In this document: positions 1 to 12,640 of the stretch, piece by piece
Layout: each line of letters begins with the position of its first letter
Numbering within the stretch: position 1 is the stretch's first letter
NCBI RefSeq assembly: GCF_907164915.1
Contig: NC_061870.1
Coordinates: forward strand, 2,277,501-2,341,500
DNA: 64,000 nucleotides
DNA from: Impatiens glandulifera
Lineage: Eukaryota; Streptophyta; Magnoliopsida; Ericales; Balsaminaceae
Direction: 5' to 3'
Notes under the pieces: model-generated
What the model was told of the DNA's origin: nothing
The model's input: the letters and a program-made list of their open reading frames with translations, nothing else
The model's database searches: none
Program-made: the position numbers and the translations under genes

Positions 1-43
1 AACTAAATCTAAGTAAGGAGATAATGAACCAAGTTATTTCTCA

Positions 44-53
44 ACTATTTAAT
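44..53. repeat. Left target-site duplication of the MULE
   Basis: ACTATTTAAT, identical to 1434-1443, directly abuts the GGGAAG terminus. Confidence 0.85.
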
Positions 54-1433
54 GGGAAGAATGTTAATTTTAGGTATCAAGTTGAGGAGTTGTTAAATTT
101 ATTTATTAAGTATCAAAATTTTATTTATATGTATTAACTTGTTAAAATGTGTCAATTTTATTCAAATTAACGGAATTGTTATAACGCTGTTAAAATTTTG
201 ACAAGCTGTGTTATCCACTTTATTTTTTTTTATTTCTTCATTTTAATAATTTAACTTTCAAACAAAACATAAAACATTAAACATTCTCATTTTCAAATGC
301 GTTGTAACTTCTCCCTTCATTTCATTTTTAACTTTTTTATCTTTCATCGTCATCACCAACCAACTTGAAGTTTTCAGCCGAACTTTAAACCATTTTTGTC
401 TGAAGTCTTTCCCAGTCGAATCATAAACCTTTGTCTATGTGGTAGAAGCCTACCCAGCCTAACCCAGTTCTCGAATCCTCCCTCAATCGATTGGGACAAA
501 AGCATTGTCGATTTAGGTCGGATTACCGAATAACTCAGCTTGCAATGAACGAGCCTGCAATTGAGAGCGTCCCAGCTTTGGCCTTTTCTCATAGAGTGGC
601 CACAGAGGCAATGTCTTCACTCTTGATTTGTTCAAATGACTCGTTAATATTTGAAACGTCGTCTGTCCCAAACTCATCTATCTGTTGTCGTTCTCTATCC
701 GGGAAGGAAATCGAAACGGGCGATAACTGATTTTGTTCATAACATTAAAGTTGTTTTCCGTTAATTTTGTTTTTGCTATATCAATCATTATAATCTCTCA
801 TTTTAATCATTTGTTATATGTAATCAAATAGATTTGTCACTCAGATGATTGAGGATATTAATTGAAGATCAATGACGGTTAACGTAATAATTAACACTAG
901 ATTTTGCCATTGAACCTTATAGGCATGATGAGTCTAAATGTAACCTAACCTAATGAACAATCATGAGCCGTCCTACAACAACTCATTGCAATGGAAGGAA
1001 CTGTAATTTCGGCTTCCTTGGAGGGAATGAAGCACATCATTTGGAGACCGTGATTGAATTTAAGGATTGTGGAATAGATAAAACCTCTTTGACCTAAACA
1101 AGCTCCAAGGAGAGACTACCTTAAGAGTTGGATGCGGAGAGACTACCGTAAAAGCTCCGGTGGAAAGAGAAACATTATTTTGGATGAAAGAGAAAAATAA
1201 TTGGTTTTGGTTAGGACGTGTATGAATAGTAAAATAATTACAACAATGAAGATTAAAAATAAATACGTGGATATACAACTTGGCAAAATTTTAACGTCCG
1301 TTATCACATATCTGTTAATAGGAATAAAATTGACACATTTTGACAAGTTAATATATATAGATAGAATTTTGATACTTAAGAGATAAATTTGATACATCCA
1401 CTCAACTTGATACATAAAATTGACATTCTTCCC
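54..1433. mobile_element. Non-autonomous Mutator-like element (MULE) with long terminal inverted repeats
   Basis: The two ends are inverted copies of each other over about 200 bp (54 to about 265, and about 1222 to 1433). Both begin GGGAAGAATGT when read inward and share the stretch GTATCAAGTTGAG. The element is flanked by a perfect 10-bp direct repeat, ACTATTTAAT, at 44-53 and 1434-1443. Long inverted repeats beginning with G plus a 9-11 bp target duplication are typical of plant MULEs. There is no transposase. The interior (about 300-1100) has a less AT-rich patch around 490-725 that could be captured host sequence (a Pack-MULE), but I do not recognise it. The two short ORFs there overlap on opposite strands and are not convincing genes. 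Confidence 0.82.
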
Positions 1434-1443
1434 ACTATTTAAT
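1434..1443. repeat. Right target-site duplication of the MULE
   Basis: ACTATTTAAT, identical to 44-53, directly abuts the CTTCCC terminus. A related sequence without the insertion, holding a single CTATTTAAT, lies at 2015-2023. Confidence 0.85.
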
Positions 1444-1449
1444 TGTCAG

Positions 1450-3480
1450 ATGGTTACGAAACTCATTTAAGCTTGTTTAATAGTCTTAAACTTAAAAAAT
1501 TTAAGCGAGTTTGTAGCCCGAAAAAATCTCGATTCTATGTAAAGTTTGAGATTCGATAATTTCAATATCGGTTTGCGTGTCAAAAATCTTTTTAAAATAA
1601 AAAATTATTTTAATTTTTTTTTAATAATTCATAACAGTTTTTTTAAAATTAATTATGAAAATAATTAATTTTTGTTTAAATTAGAATAATCCAGGAATTT
1701 TAGTTTTAATCAAATGACAATTTAATTTTTAGAAATCCGTTACTTAAATTAGTTAAACATAATTAACTTGAAGGATTTATTTGATAAGTATAAATTAAAC
1801 AACTTAACATTATCATGTTCAACTAAAGTGGAAAAAATAATAATATTAATATTTTTTTTATGAAAAACCTAAAAAAAAATGCTAATAATTTTCTAAATTA
1901 ATTTAATTAAATATTGATATAAGATGTGGTATTTAAAGATTGTGGTAAAAAAAATTTATGCAAAAGTAATTAACTACTCTATGTTAGAAGGTAATTAACA
2001 AAGTTATTTTTCACCTATTTAATTATCTGATAGGTAAAAAGCTCGTTTAAGCTTCAACAAGGTTTGACAATTGTGAAATAGACGAGTATGTAACCTCAGA
2101 AAAATCATTAGTTCAGCGGAAAGTTTAAGGTTCGATAATTTCAATCTCGATTTGCGTGTCAAAAATCTTTTTAAATTAAAATATTATTTTAAAAGATTTT
2201 GATAAATATAATTCTTAGAAAAATCCCTTATATTAGGTTTCCATGAAAAACTTTGAGATTTTAGAAATTTAACATCGGTTTGCGTGTTAAGAATTTTCTT
2301 TTCAAATAAAACATTATTTTAAAATATTTAATTAATTCCTGACAACTTTTAAAATTAATTAAAAATAATTAACTTCGTGGTTTAAATTTAACTAAATCGA
2401 GAATTTATGATAATCAAATTACAATTTGATTTTTATAAAATTATTTAGTTTCAATTAATTAAACATAATTAATTTAAAATATTATTTATTTTGAAACAGA
2501 GTTGCCAATTGATTTCTGAAAATCTATAAGAGTTGGCATACGTATATAAACATATTGACTTGAGTTTTCTTTTAGTTTGTAATTTGGTGATACTCGAGAA
2601 AGGACTTTCGAGCTTCATCTTCTGTACCCGTTTTAAAAATGGTCTCAACTTATAAAGTTGGTTTTTGAAAATCGGTTGTATAACGTTTGAGTTTTAATCG
2701 ATTATACTTCTGGTCCTAAATATGCGCAAGGTTTGTGCGTTATTTGAAATATTGAAACAACAATATTTAGATGTTGGTACATGTTGTTGATAATTGTTTA
2801 GGGAGGAAAGTGGATATACATGAAGAATATTAGTCATTTTTAAGGTCATTAGGGTTTAAAAATAAAAACTAAACGAGCCTTTACTGAAATATTTTGTGGA
2901 AATATCCCAAAAATGTTTTAAGAGCATTTTCTAATTTTTCGAGATTTTTAGAAAATGATTCGGTATTTTAAAATTACAAAATTAATTTTGAATTTTGAAA
3001 AAATAGAATCATACATGCCTTAAGACCAGAGTCCTAAGCCTTGGGATCATATTTATCGGTCAGGGTCAATAGACCCTCAGTCCGGGTCGAAGAGCTCTCG
3101 GTTGAGGCTCGGGATCTTCAGTCTGAATGCCAAAGTCCATCGGTCTAAGTGTTAAGGACTTTCGGTCCATGGTTGATCTTACCAGTCTTGGTGTATAAAC
3201 CCATTGGTCTTGGGCTAGCCTGGGGCTAAGTCCCTCGGCCGAGGTGTATGAACCTCTCGGTCCTAGGCTATCTCTAGGATAAGTCCCTCGGTCTGGGATT
3301 CAGGAGTATCGGTCCTAGTTTGAACCTCTCGATCCTAGGTTAGACCTCTCGATCTTGGATGGAAATCATCGGTCCTAGCTCAAGAACATTGCTCGGACCT
3401 CTCGGTCATATGTTCGAATTTATCGGTCTCAGGCTAACAAGCCACAGTCCTCAAGAACACAAGTGTACAGGTTTTAAAAT
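1450..3480 (-). repeat. Reverse-oriented fragments of a gypsy LTR, part 1
   Basis: This stretch is built from at least two copies of one LTR family, lying in reverse orientation to the better 3' LTR at 13267-15260. The segment containing GTTTGCGTGTCAAAAATC occurs at about 1573 and again at about 2151, and its reverse complement lies near 15175-15205 in the forward LTR. The match continues through the GAGTTGCCAATTGATTT segment (about 2500) into a run of short CGGTCC-rich repeats at 3000-3470. I see no coding sequence. Confidence 0.65.
3000..3470 (-). repeat. Irregular short-period CTCGGTCCTAGG repeats inside a gypsy LTR
   Basis: Variants of CTCGGTCCTAGG recur every 20-35 bases without strict spacing. 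The same motif family, reverse-complemented as GACCGAGAGGT, fills 13770-14480 of the forward LTR, so this is a diverged internal part of the LTR rather than an independent satellite. Confidence 0.7.
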
Positions 3481-4965
3481 TTAATTTTTAGCTCTTATTC
3501 TTTGATCCAAGAGCTTGGGTCTCTTCACAAAGCTCCCAAGAACATGTTGATCATCATCTCAAGGTATCAATCAACCTAGATGATGATCAATTTATTTAAA
3601 ACAATTTGTGATAAAAAATTGGGTTTTTTATTTTAAAGTTATTTTGAAGTGTAAAGAGCTATCCAATAGCTTCCTTATACTACATATATTTTTTATAAAA
3701 TTAAAAAAGAACTAGAATGACACCTCACAATCATGCCCTCCGCTTAAACTCAAAGCGCTTCTAGGTGAAATCTAACCCGTGATCATTAGTACTTAAGCCG
3801 ACTTTTACCACTAGACTACCTTGGTGGGTTATAGTACATATATTTGACTGGTACCAAAACAATAACAGTGACTTCTTGTTTGAACCAAATTAAGAACTCA
3901 AAATTTTCAATTATTTTGAAAAAATTTGATTTTGATCAAAGATGATCCAAATAATTGTCCACCATCATTACAATCATGTTGGGAAGCTTTATGAGTGGTG
4001 AATCAACATAATTAACCCAAGAACAATAAACCCATTTTTTTTAATTTTAAAATTCAAATTTGGGTTTTTGTTGTTTAGATCGATTGATTGGTTCTATCAT
4101 ATCCAGATAGTTTTTAAATCATCTATGAATGAATATTCAACCATAAAATATCATAAATAGCAAGCATACAAGCTTATGCAATTTGAAATATAAAAATTTC
4201 AAATTCAAACTGTAAATATAAATTAGAGGGTGTTTGGACCATACCAAGGATTGGATAACACTACTTGATCCATAGGAAAGTTTTTGAGATACCCAAATCC
4301 AATCTTTAAGGATTCAAATAGAAAATTTAAAAAATCTGAAAGCTTCAAGCTTTAATGGTGGATTTTGATTTTCTTCATTTTGAAGGGGGGAGTTGATTCC
4401 TTAGTTTGGAAACGACTCAGGGTTTATTTATATCTTCCCTTAGTTAGTGGAGGCTTCTAGTGGCTTTTGGTTATTCTTTACTTAAGTCGCCGAAATAGGA
4501 TGAATCATCCCTATTTTTATAGGAAAAAATGATTATCGTGGCAAGGGGATCATTTCAAGCTTTAAATTAGCCAAAATGGTTTACTAACGTCTAAGTTCTA
4601 AGTTGGAGAAATTGAAGACGGATCTTCGTCCTTATCTGCTCAGCATCGCGATGAAGAAGAAGACTAAAGATCAAAACGATGTTGTTTTGTGCACGTCCAG
4701 CATTCGCGGAGCGTTCTATTAGCGATTTGTCAACGCTAGACTTTCCATCAATGCTCGGGGTGGGCGGAGCTAACGTTCACGTTAGCTGATCTCCTGTGGC
4801 CTTGGAGCGCGTTGCTTCGACTACAACCGACTATGTAGAGCGTTGTAAGGCGTTGAATGCTATTACAGCGTCCATCCAATGGACGCGGTGCCTACTGTAG
4901 CCAATTCTCCCATTTTCGGCTACAACGGATTGCTGATTTATTTTTATTTTAAAACCTTAAAGGTT
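3480..4965. other. Insertion within the reverse gypsy LTR; one SINE, otherwise unidentified
   Basis: LTR homology with 13267-15260 breaks near 3480 and resumes near 4970, so about 1.5 kb here is extra relative to the forward LTR (or deleted from it). It contains a tRNA-derived SINE (3704-3830). A less AT-rich patch at about 4600-4920, with several GCG-containing motifs, has no recognisable coding potential. Confidence 0.45.
3704..3830 (-). mobile_element. tRNA-derived SINE
   Basis: Read on the minus strand the head begins AACCCACCAAGGTAGTCTAG. It has an A-box-like GGTAGTCTAGTGGT and a degenerate B-box-like ACGGGTTAGATTTCACC, and ends in a T-rich tail. It shares its first bases with the SINE at 47212-47490. 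The body is too diverged and lacks the tRNA arms needed to be a tRNA gene. Confidence 0.6.
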
Positions 4966-4969
4966 TATT

Positions 4970-6430
4970 TGAAATAGATTTTTCTTTTACCCTTTAGGAT
5001 TTAATTTTAATATTTTTAAATACACCAAATATTAAAATAAATATGGCAAATATTTTACCAATTTATTATTTTTTTTATATTTTTAAGATTTAAATAAATA
5101 ATTCTTTTTAAATGATATGGATACAACAATTCATCAAAAAAATTATTTTTGTCCCTTATTTTTTTATAAAATTATTTTGAGATAAATGTGTATAACAATT
5201 ATCCCAAATAATATATATATATATTTTTTATTTTGGCCTTAACCCTTAATTATTTTATTAATAAGCACAATAATTAATCCTAATTAATTGTTATAATTGG
5301 GTTTTTGGTCATGAGATTAATTATTTTGATTTTTTTTTCTTTTAAAAAGAAGTCAAAATTTTTATTTTAATATTATAAATTAGAGTGTAGATTTTTAGTG
5401 CTTAAAATAATTCATAACAGTTTTTTTATAAATTAATTGTGATAATAATTAATTTTTGCTTAAATTGGAATAATCTGGGGATTTGTGTTTTAATCAAATA
5501 ATGATTTGATTTTTATAAATACTTCATTTAAATTATTTAAACATAATTAATTTGAAAGAGATTATTTATTTGAAAACCGAGTTGCCAATTGATTTATGAA
5601 AATCAATAAAAGTGACATAATTATACAAACGCATTGACTAGAGTTTTTTTTAGTTCGTAGTTTGGTGATAATCGGGAAAGAGCTTTCGCGCTTCATCCTC
5701 CGTACTCGTTTAAAAAACGGTCTCTAGTTATAACTTTGACTTTTGAAAATTGGTTGTGTAAGCACTAAAAATTTACACTCTAATTTATAATATTAAAATA
5801 ATTATTTTGATTTATATTTAAATAAAATAATTAACTCCATGACCAAAAACCCAATTAAAAAAATTACTTATGATTAATTATTGTGGTAATTAATCAAAAT
5901 AATTAAGGGTTAAGGCCAAAAAAATATTGTTTGGCATTGTGAGACCCTCGGGAATAGGCTTCCTCATCTGTAGCTTAGTACGTGTTGTAAACGACGCTTG
6001 ACAATACAAGGGAATACATCGTGGGGTAGATCGAGATTCGATGCATTTCAACATTTATTTGCGTGCCAAACTTCTTTTAAAAGAAAATATTATTTTAAAA
6101 GATTTTTAGAATAATATCCGGTACCTTTGGAATTACTTACGTAAAAATAACTAATTTTGTTCAAATTTTTAATAATTTGGGGGCCAAATAATAATTTGAC
6201 CAAAACTCGGTTAAAATTAATTAAACCTAACTAAATTAAAAGATTATTTATTTGAAAATCAGAATTGACAATTGATTTTATGAAAATCAATAAAATGATA
6301 CATGTATAAACGTATTTATACTAGAGTTACTATAAGGGGTTCGGATTTTGGTTACGCTCGGGAAAGGACTTTCGTGCTATGTCCTCCGCGTCCGTCAAAT
6401 GACGATTTTATTTTCCAAAAGATTATAGCT
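4970..6430. repeat. Nested gypsy LTR fragments, mixed orientation
   Basis: 4970-5403 is the reverse complement of the start of the forward LTR at 13267 and ends AGTGCTTA. 5404-5756 is another reverse LTR piece equivalent to about 2320-2690. At 5757 the forward LTR start TGTAAGCACTAAAAATTTAC appears, matching TGTATGCACTAAAAATCTAC at 13267. From about 6040 reverse-oriented LTR sequence returns (TTTGCGTGCCAAACTTC). The block has been assembled by nested insertion or rearrangement. Confidence 0.6.
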
Positions 6431-6983
6431 AATTTAAAGATTTATCTATAACATTTTATTCTATTTTAGTAGTCCAAGAGTTCTAAAGAAGGGTATTTTT
6501 AAATTGAGTAAATAATTGTATAAAATTATTAAAAGGGTGTGTACATATTGTACTGGTCAAATTAACAAAACCTGAAAATGTCAGAGAAGGGTATTAGAAT
6601 TTGAAAATAAATTCAAACAGGGCATTAGATAAAAATATTTATTTTTTTGAAGACATCCCAAAAATATTTTATTTTTTGAACTCGGGAAACCATTTAAAAT
6701 GGAGCGGAGTTCCCAATATTATAAAAATAATTTTGGGTTTTAAAAAGTGGAATCAAATAGGCCTTATGATTAGAATCGGATTGGGTCCGTTTAGATTTAT
6801 CTAGGCTTAATCGAGCTCGGAAAGCTCGGTCTTAGACTCAAGCTTCAATGGTGTTTTTTTTTTGTTCAAGATTGAATTAGGCGCACTCCTTTCTCTCACT
6901 AGTTGGTTAAGAGGCACAACACTCCTAAAGAAGTTAACCTTTCCTTACATATAATAGCGGGTTAGGGTGGGCTGTGGCCAGAG

Positions 6984-7030
<47 letters not shown>

Positions 7031-8505
7031 ACACCCCAAGATTATTAAAGCAAGCATTTTGTGAACGTTCTTGACTAATTCAAACTCAGTCTTTTAAACT
7101 GGTCAATTTTGAGATTTTCAAATGAACACTCTTTATCTTCATATTCCTCAAGATTAACAATTCTGAACTATGAACTATGGGAATGCTCCTTCATGGGTCG
7201 TGTCGAGAATGTCAATGCAGTACTCTGAGATTCTTACAATCATTTTTTTATAGTATTTATAACTTATAAAAGAATATTCAATATATAAAAAAAAAAGTAC
7301 ATCCAAAACGTTTTAAATATTATTTTATTAATAACGTACCAAATTAATTAAAAATAAAATATATGTCAAATAAGTATACAAAAATTTATGCATTTGAAAT
7401 ACAGCCTCAAATTATTCAATTTGATCACGAATGACTAAATTGAGTCCCATATTTAAAGTTCCATCCTTATTTTATAAAAACTACCCTACAAAAATAATAA
7501 TTGGTCAATTTCTATTTTAATATGTCATAATTCCTTTATTCCTTACAAGGCTACAATTTAAATCAATTAATGACTTAATGTTTTTACAAGAAAATATGTT
7601 TTATAAATATGATAAACACAAATGTTAAATATATTGGAGATTGTAATGTATAGATGAAATCTAGTTGGTCAATTAGTGTACAAATATTAGAAGATATTAA
7701 AGAAATTAAAATAACAAGAATATGTAAAAGTTTGTTTAAATTTTTTAGATTTTCTTTTGCCTTATTTTTACATTTTCAAAGATAAAATTTTAAATATATA
7801 AATTTGTTATTTAAATTAGGTATTCTCATCCATTTTTAAATCTTGTATATTTATTTTATTTTAATAGGGGTATTTGTGAATAAATTCGATTAATATGCTT
7901 AATAGGGTAAAACATATAATATTGATAGCATAGGAGAAAAAATTCCTTAATTCGCCCTTGCTTCTATTACACCACTTGTAAATGATCAAGGTTTAAATGA
8001 TCAACCCTCTTTCCATTTAATAACCGTTCAAATATTTTTAGGCGGGAAATTGAGGGAATCGATTAAGGTGACATAAGTAAAAATACAGAAACCTGAAAGC
8101 CTATCCCTATAGATTTAATTTGATAGGTTACTCTCATTGTTAGCCAAAGTTCTTTCTCGTTAAAGATTGAGCATAATTTTTGCGTCCACAAGCTCTTGGA
8201 GAGTTTCATGACACACTTAATACAACAAAGGCTATCGAGAATTCTGAACCTTCTAGTTATCGTGAGGCTGTCACCATCTGCATGATTAGATCATTGAGTG
8301 TCAGATTATGTAATCGTAAAGGGGGAATGGCGTTGTAACGGTTGATGGAAGTTTAATCCCCTAAACAGGACATAGGCCATTGTTTGTAATTTATTTGTTT
8401 GTAGACCGTAACGAACTTGATTTTCTTAAGCTTATCTAGGTAAATACATTTGGTTTTTTTTCCTGTTTTAGAGAATTTTTAATGAAATTACGTTTAAGTC
8501 GTTTT
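6431..8505. other. AT-rich sequence without recognisable genes
   Basis: It is strongly AT-rich. The 67-codon ORF at 6601-6804 has no recognisable motif and sits in low-complexity sequence. A TA microsatellite lies at 6990-7028. By position it could be the eroded front of the gypsy element whose pol end follows, but I see no gag, protease or reverse-transcriptase motif. Confidence 0.5.
6990..7028. repeat. (TA)n microsatellite
   Basis: An uninterrupted TA dinucleotide run of 39 bases. Confidence 0.95.
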
Positions 8506-8509
8506 TCCC

Positions 8510-9316
8510 CCCAAAAAATGGACACAATTTTATACTCGTCGCTATAGACTACTTCACTAAATGGGTTGAAACAGCCTCCTACAAAGTCTTGAAATCATCT
8601 CAACTAACAAAGTTCATCCGAACTAGCATCAAGGCTAGATGTGGAGTTCATCACGCCCTAATTTCAGATAATGGTCAACACTTCCAAGGAAAAGTGTTAG
8701 AATTGCTCGACAAATTCAAGATCAAGTATCACAAATTATTGTCCTATAGACCCCAAACCAATGGTGTGGTCGAAGCGGCAAACAAAAATGCGATTAGGAT
8801 CATCAAGAAGATGACCAACACTTATAAGGACTGGCACGAGAAGCTTCCATACGTCTTATGGGGGATATCATACAACCGCTCGAACATCGACATAAAAAAC
8901 TCCCTACTCTTTAGTATACGGAATGGACGTTGTACAACCGATTAAAATCGAGATTTCAACTCTAAGGATACTCTTAGAAAACTACGTCATAAAGAAGACT
9001 AACTTAAATCTCGATATGACCAACTAACTTTAATGGAGGATATAAAGTTAAACACTTTGTGTCTTAAGCCTACCAAAAACACATGTCAGACACCTTCAAT
9101 AGAAGTGTTAAACCTAAAAAGCTAAAAGAAAGTAATCTAGTTCTCAAATGAACCCGGGAACTCTTATACCATAGAGGCAAGTTTCAATTACAATGGGAAG
9201 GACCCTTCCTATTGAATAAAATCCTCTCTAGAGGAGTTGTCCGCATATCTAACGTAGAAGACAAAGAGTTTATTGCGCCAAGCAATCTCAATGCGCTTAA
9301 AAGATATTTTGTATAA
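8510..9316 (+). pseudogene. Ty3/gypsy (Tat-type) integrase and pol C-terminus, decayed
   Basis: The translation starts near 8515 with an integrase-core motif like FILVAIDYFTKWVE. It continues through 8589-8945 with DNGQHF, YRPQTNGVVEAANKN and KDWHEKLPYVLWG, which is the gypsy integrase catalytic core and the segment after it. After a frame break near 8930 it resumes in other frames and ends with a C-terminal block (RGKFQLQWEGPF, then NALKRYF) and a stop at about 9316. That ending is typical of Tat-lineage gypsy polyproteins. Several stops and frameshifts make it non-functional. Protease, reverse transcriptase and RNase H are missing upstream. Its strand agrees with the 3' LTR at 13267, so the two probably belong to one element. 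Confidence 0.85.
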
Positions 9317-10816
9317 TATCAAGCAGCATTACAAGACGGTTTAAAACTCGACCTTAAAAGAAGTTTATCTCTACATAATCCAATTCCATTTTTGTATAAC
9401 TTTAAAAATGGATAAAGAACTTATGTCCGAACTACACAGACCTAATTCTTCTGTTGTAGAAAAATAAAACCGAGAAAATACGTAGGCAACTTGAATGTTT
9501 GCGAGCTCGATCTCACATAAATAAAACTCCCTAGTCCCTTCCTCAAGAGAAAGATAATGTTTTGAGAAAGAAAGAAAACCTTGATCTCATCTTAGAGCTG
9601 ATGTTTCGGATTTTAGGAAACAAGTAGGGGAAAAGTCTAGAGCATCACTTCCTTTCGAGTGATATTCTCAGAAATAAAATTAAGGATTTCATAATAATCT
9701 AATTCAAGAGATATCGGTCATAAGCTCTTTTTCGTTTCTAGACGATTATCCTGAGAGAAACCCTCATCGAAGTTTTTTGAAGGAAAAAGAACTTGATTAA
9801 ACCCCATAAAAGTGAGGCATAGAGCCCCAAATTGAGAAAGGACACATCATCGTTACTTTTATTGAAGAAGGAGAGGTTTGAAACTCATGCTTTGGGAAAA
9901 AGAATCAATAAATGAAAATGTTAAAAAGAGAAAAGGAATAAACTCAAAAAAATCTCTAAAAAATATTGAAAAATATTCATGTGTTGGTTGAGGTATTGAA
10001 ATCACAATTCATGCTCACTTAGACTATAGTCTTAATTGCTACGGCAAGAGTAGAATATTGCGATTCTATCATATGTACCTTGGGAACGAAAAAGGAAAAT
10101 GGATCAAGTGGTTTAGATATTAAAATCACCATTCATGGCCTACACAAGATCTGAACCTTGATTGCATATGGAAATGACATGGATGTATCGATTCTATTAG
10201 ATATACCTGTGAGCCAACAAACAAATGGCATATGAAAACCCAATGTAGAAAGCGAGGTCTCTCCCAAATGTTTTTGCAATGTGTCAAACTTTCAAGAAAT
10301 ATGGTTCAGAGTCGAGCAACCAAAAAATAAGTTACACTCTTTTATCAAAATATTAAAATTATTGGCCGCCTTCCTGAAGGTTATGATCATGGATAATCGT
10401 TTGTACACGAAATCAAATTTATAGCCGATATCTCAAAAGCTAGGGAAAAAGAAATCTTATTCCTTGATGAAAGAAAAATCATCACTAAGAACAGAAAAAA
10501 ATATTTAAAGTCTAACCCCAAATACGTTTCGAATCCAAAAACGTCATTATTCATTCAAATTATCAAGGTTCATTCCAATCTCGAAAAAAAAGATAAACAA
10601 GGATAAAAACTGGAGAAACAAAAAAAAATTCTTTATCCAAAAACACGAGTCATGTGTCCATAAATGAAGCTAAAAATCGCCGATTGAAGGATTTCAAATA
10701 GTTGCGAAGGACATTTTAAAAATAAAGGGAAACAATGATTTTGTTGAAATATTCCCTTAAAAGGCTTAGAGCCGCGACCATTACTATAAAAACAAAATAA
10801 GCAAAATTGAGTCTTT
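9317..10816 (+). other. Probable 3' untranslated region of the gypsy element, no genes seen
   Basis: The stretch lies between the pol stop and the 77-bp tandem array. It is AT-rich, purine-biased in places, and without ORFs of note. Tat-lineage gypsy elements usually have long 3' untranslated regions, which fits its position; that assignment is inference. Confidence 0.5.
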
Positions 10817-12640
10817 AAACCCTATCTGTTGATAGTTACGTGAGATTGTTCGTACACAATCCTGTTTAAACTTTAATTATAGTTAGGTATCCAAAACTCT
10901 ATTTGTTGATAGGTGCGATAGATCCCTTTTATACAATTTTCGCTAAAAATCCTAATTATAGTTAGGTCTCCAAAACTATATCTATTGATAGGTGTGATAG
11001 ATCATTTTATACAATTCCACTAGAAATCCTAATTGTAGTTAAATCTTCAAACCCCTATTTATTGATAGGTTCGATAGATCGTTTTTATACGGTTCCGCTA
11101 AAAACTCTAATTTTAGTTAAATATCTAAACCATTTATGTTGATAGGTACATGAGATTATTTTTACAAAATCACATTTAAACCCTAATTATAGTTATGTAT
11201 CGAAAACCGTATCTGTTGATATGTGTGATAGATTGTTTTTATACGATTCCGCTAAAAAACTCTAATTGTAGTTAGGTCTCCAAAACCTTATATGATGATA
11301 AGTGCGATAGATCATTTTTATACGATTTCGCCAAAAAATTAATTGTAGTTAGGTCTCCAAAACCCTATTTGTTGATAGGTGCGATAGATATTTTTATACG
11401 GTTCTACTAAAAACCATAATTATAGTTAGGTATATAAACTCTATATGTTCATAGATACGTGAGATTATTTGTACACAATCTTGTTTAAACCCTAGTTGTA
11501 GTTAGGTATCCAAAACTTTATTTGTTGATAGGTGCGCTAATTTTTCGCACACGATTTCGTCAATAAACCTTATTTTTCCATAGGTCGAGACATCATTTGT
11601 ATATGGTTCCATTATAAACCATATTTGTTGATATGTTCATTACTCGTTAGTACACGATTCTATCAATAAACCCTAATTGTTCATAGGTCGAGACATCATT
11701 TGTATACGGTTCCGTTAGAAATCATATTTGTTAATTGGTGCAAGAAATCGTTTGTACACGATTCCGTCAATAAACCCTAGTTGTAGTTAGGTATCCAAAA
11801 CATTATATAAGTTAATAGGTGCGAGAAATTGTTCTACACGATTCCCTCAACAAACCCTAATTGTAATTAAGTATCCAAAACTCTATCTGTTGATATGTGC
11901 ATTAATCTTTCGTACACGATTCCGTCAATAAACTCTATTTGTCCATAGGTCAAGACATCATTTGTATATGGTTCCGTTAGAAACTCTATCTGTTGATAGG
12001 TGCGAGAAATTGTTCGTACACGATTCTATCAATAAATCTTATTCGTCCATATTTCGAAATATCATTTATATACGTTTCCGTTGAAAAAACCTATATATTG
12101 ATAGGTGCGTTAATCGTTCGTATATGATTCTACCATTAAACCATATTTGTTAATATACGATTCCGCTAAAACCTATCGCTCGATAGGTATTCCATCCTAC
12201 AATATCAATGAAATCAAATCATTATCAAGTCAAACTCTATCTTTCGATAAATACTTCAAGCCTTGTCTATAGACAAGTCAAGAGATCATTCGTACATGAT
12301 CTAACCACCCGAGATCCTATCATCCAAATAGGTAGTCCTAACCATATCCCTCGATAGGTCCTCGCATAAAACCCTATCGCTGTAATAAGTTTTCAAAACC
12401 CTATCATCCTAATAGGTATCTAAGCCCTATCACTTGATAGATACTTAAGCATTGTTTGTCGACAAGCATAGCGATTATTTGTATATAATAATGTTCGAAT
12501 CCTATCTTCAGATAAGTAATCCAACAAAGTCTTAGTCGAAAACCAATCTCACAATAGGTACTCCAATGAAGTTCCCGTTCTCTAATACAATCATATTCCG
12601 ATCTCATTCTCTAATAAATGTTTATTCTCAATTCCGGACA
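10817..12640. repeat. 77-bp degenerate tandem array with a hairpin in each unit
   Basis: The motif TGTTGATAGG or a variant recurs with its TGTT at 10827, 10904, 10983, 11060, 11137 and 11214, giving spacings of 77, 79, 77, 77 and 77 bases. In the best units it is embedded in CCTATCTGTTGATAGG, a 6-bp perfect inverted repeat around a TGTT loop. Other shared words are GTTAGGTATCCAAAAC and GTACACGATTC. The units become more degenerate and mix variants after about 12150 (for example CCTATCGCTCGATAGG), but the CCTATC/GATAGG dyad persists to about 12450. The array lies between a Tat-type pol end and the 3' LTR. Confidence 0.85.

Noticed and set aside
6601..6804. A 67-codon ORF
   Set aside because: Low-complexity AT-rich sequence without motifs or context.
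8230..8320. A short frame reading like EPSSYREA, resembling copia pol
   Set aside because: Too short and isolated to support a feature.
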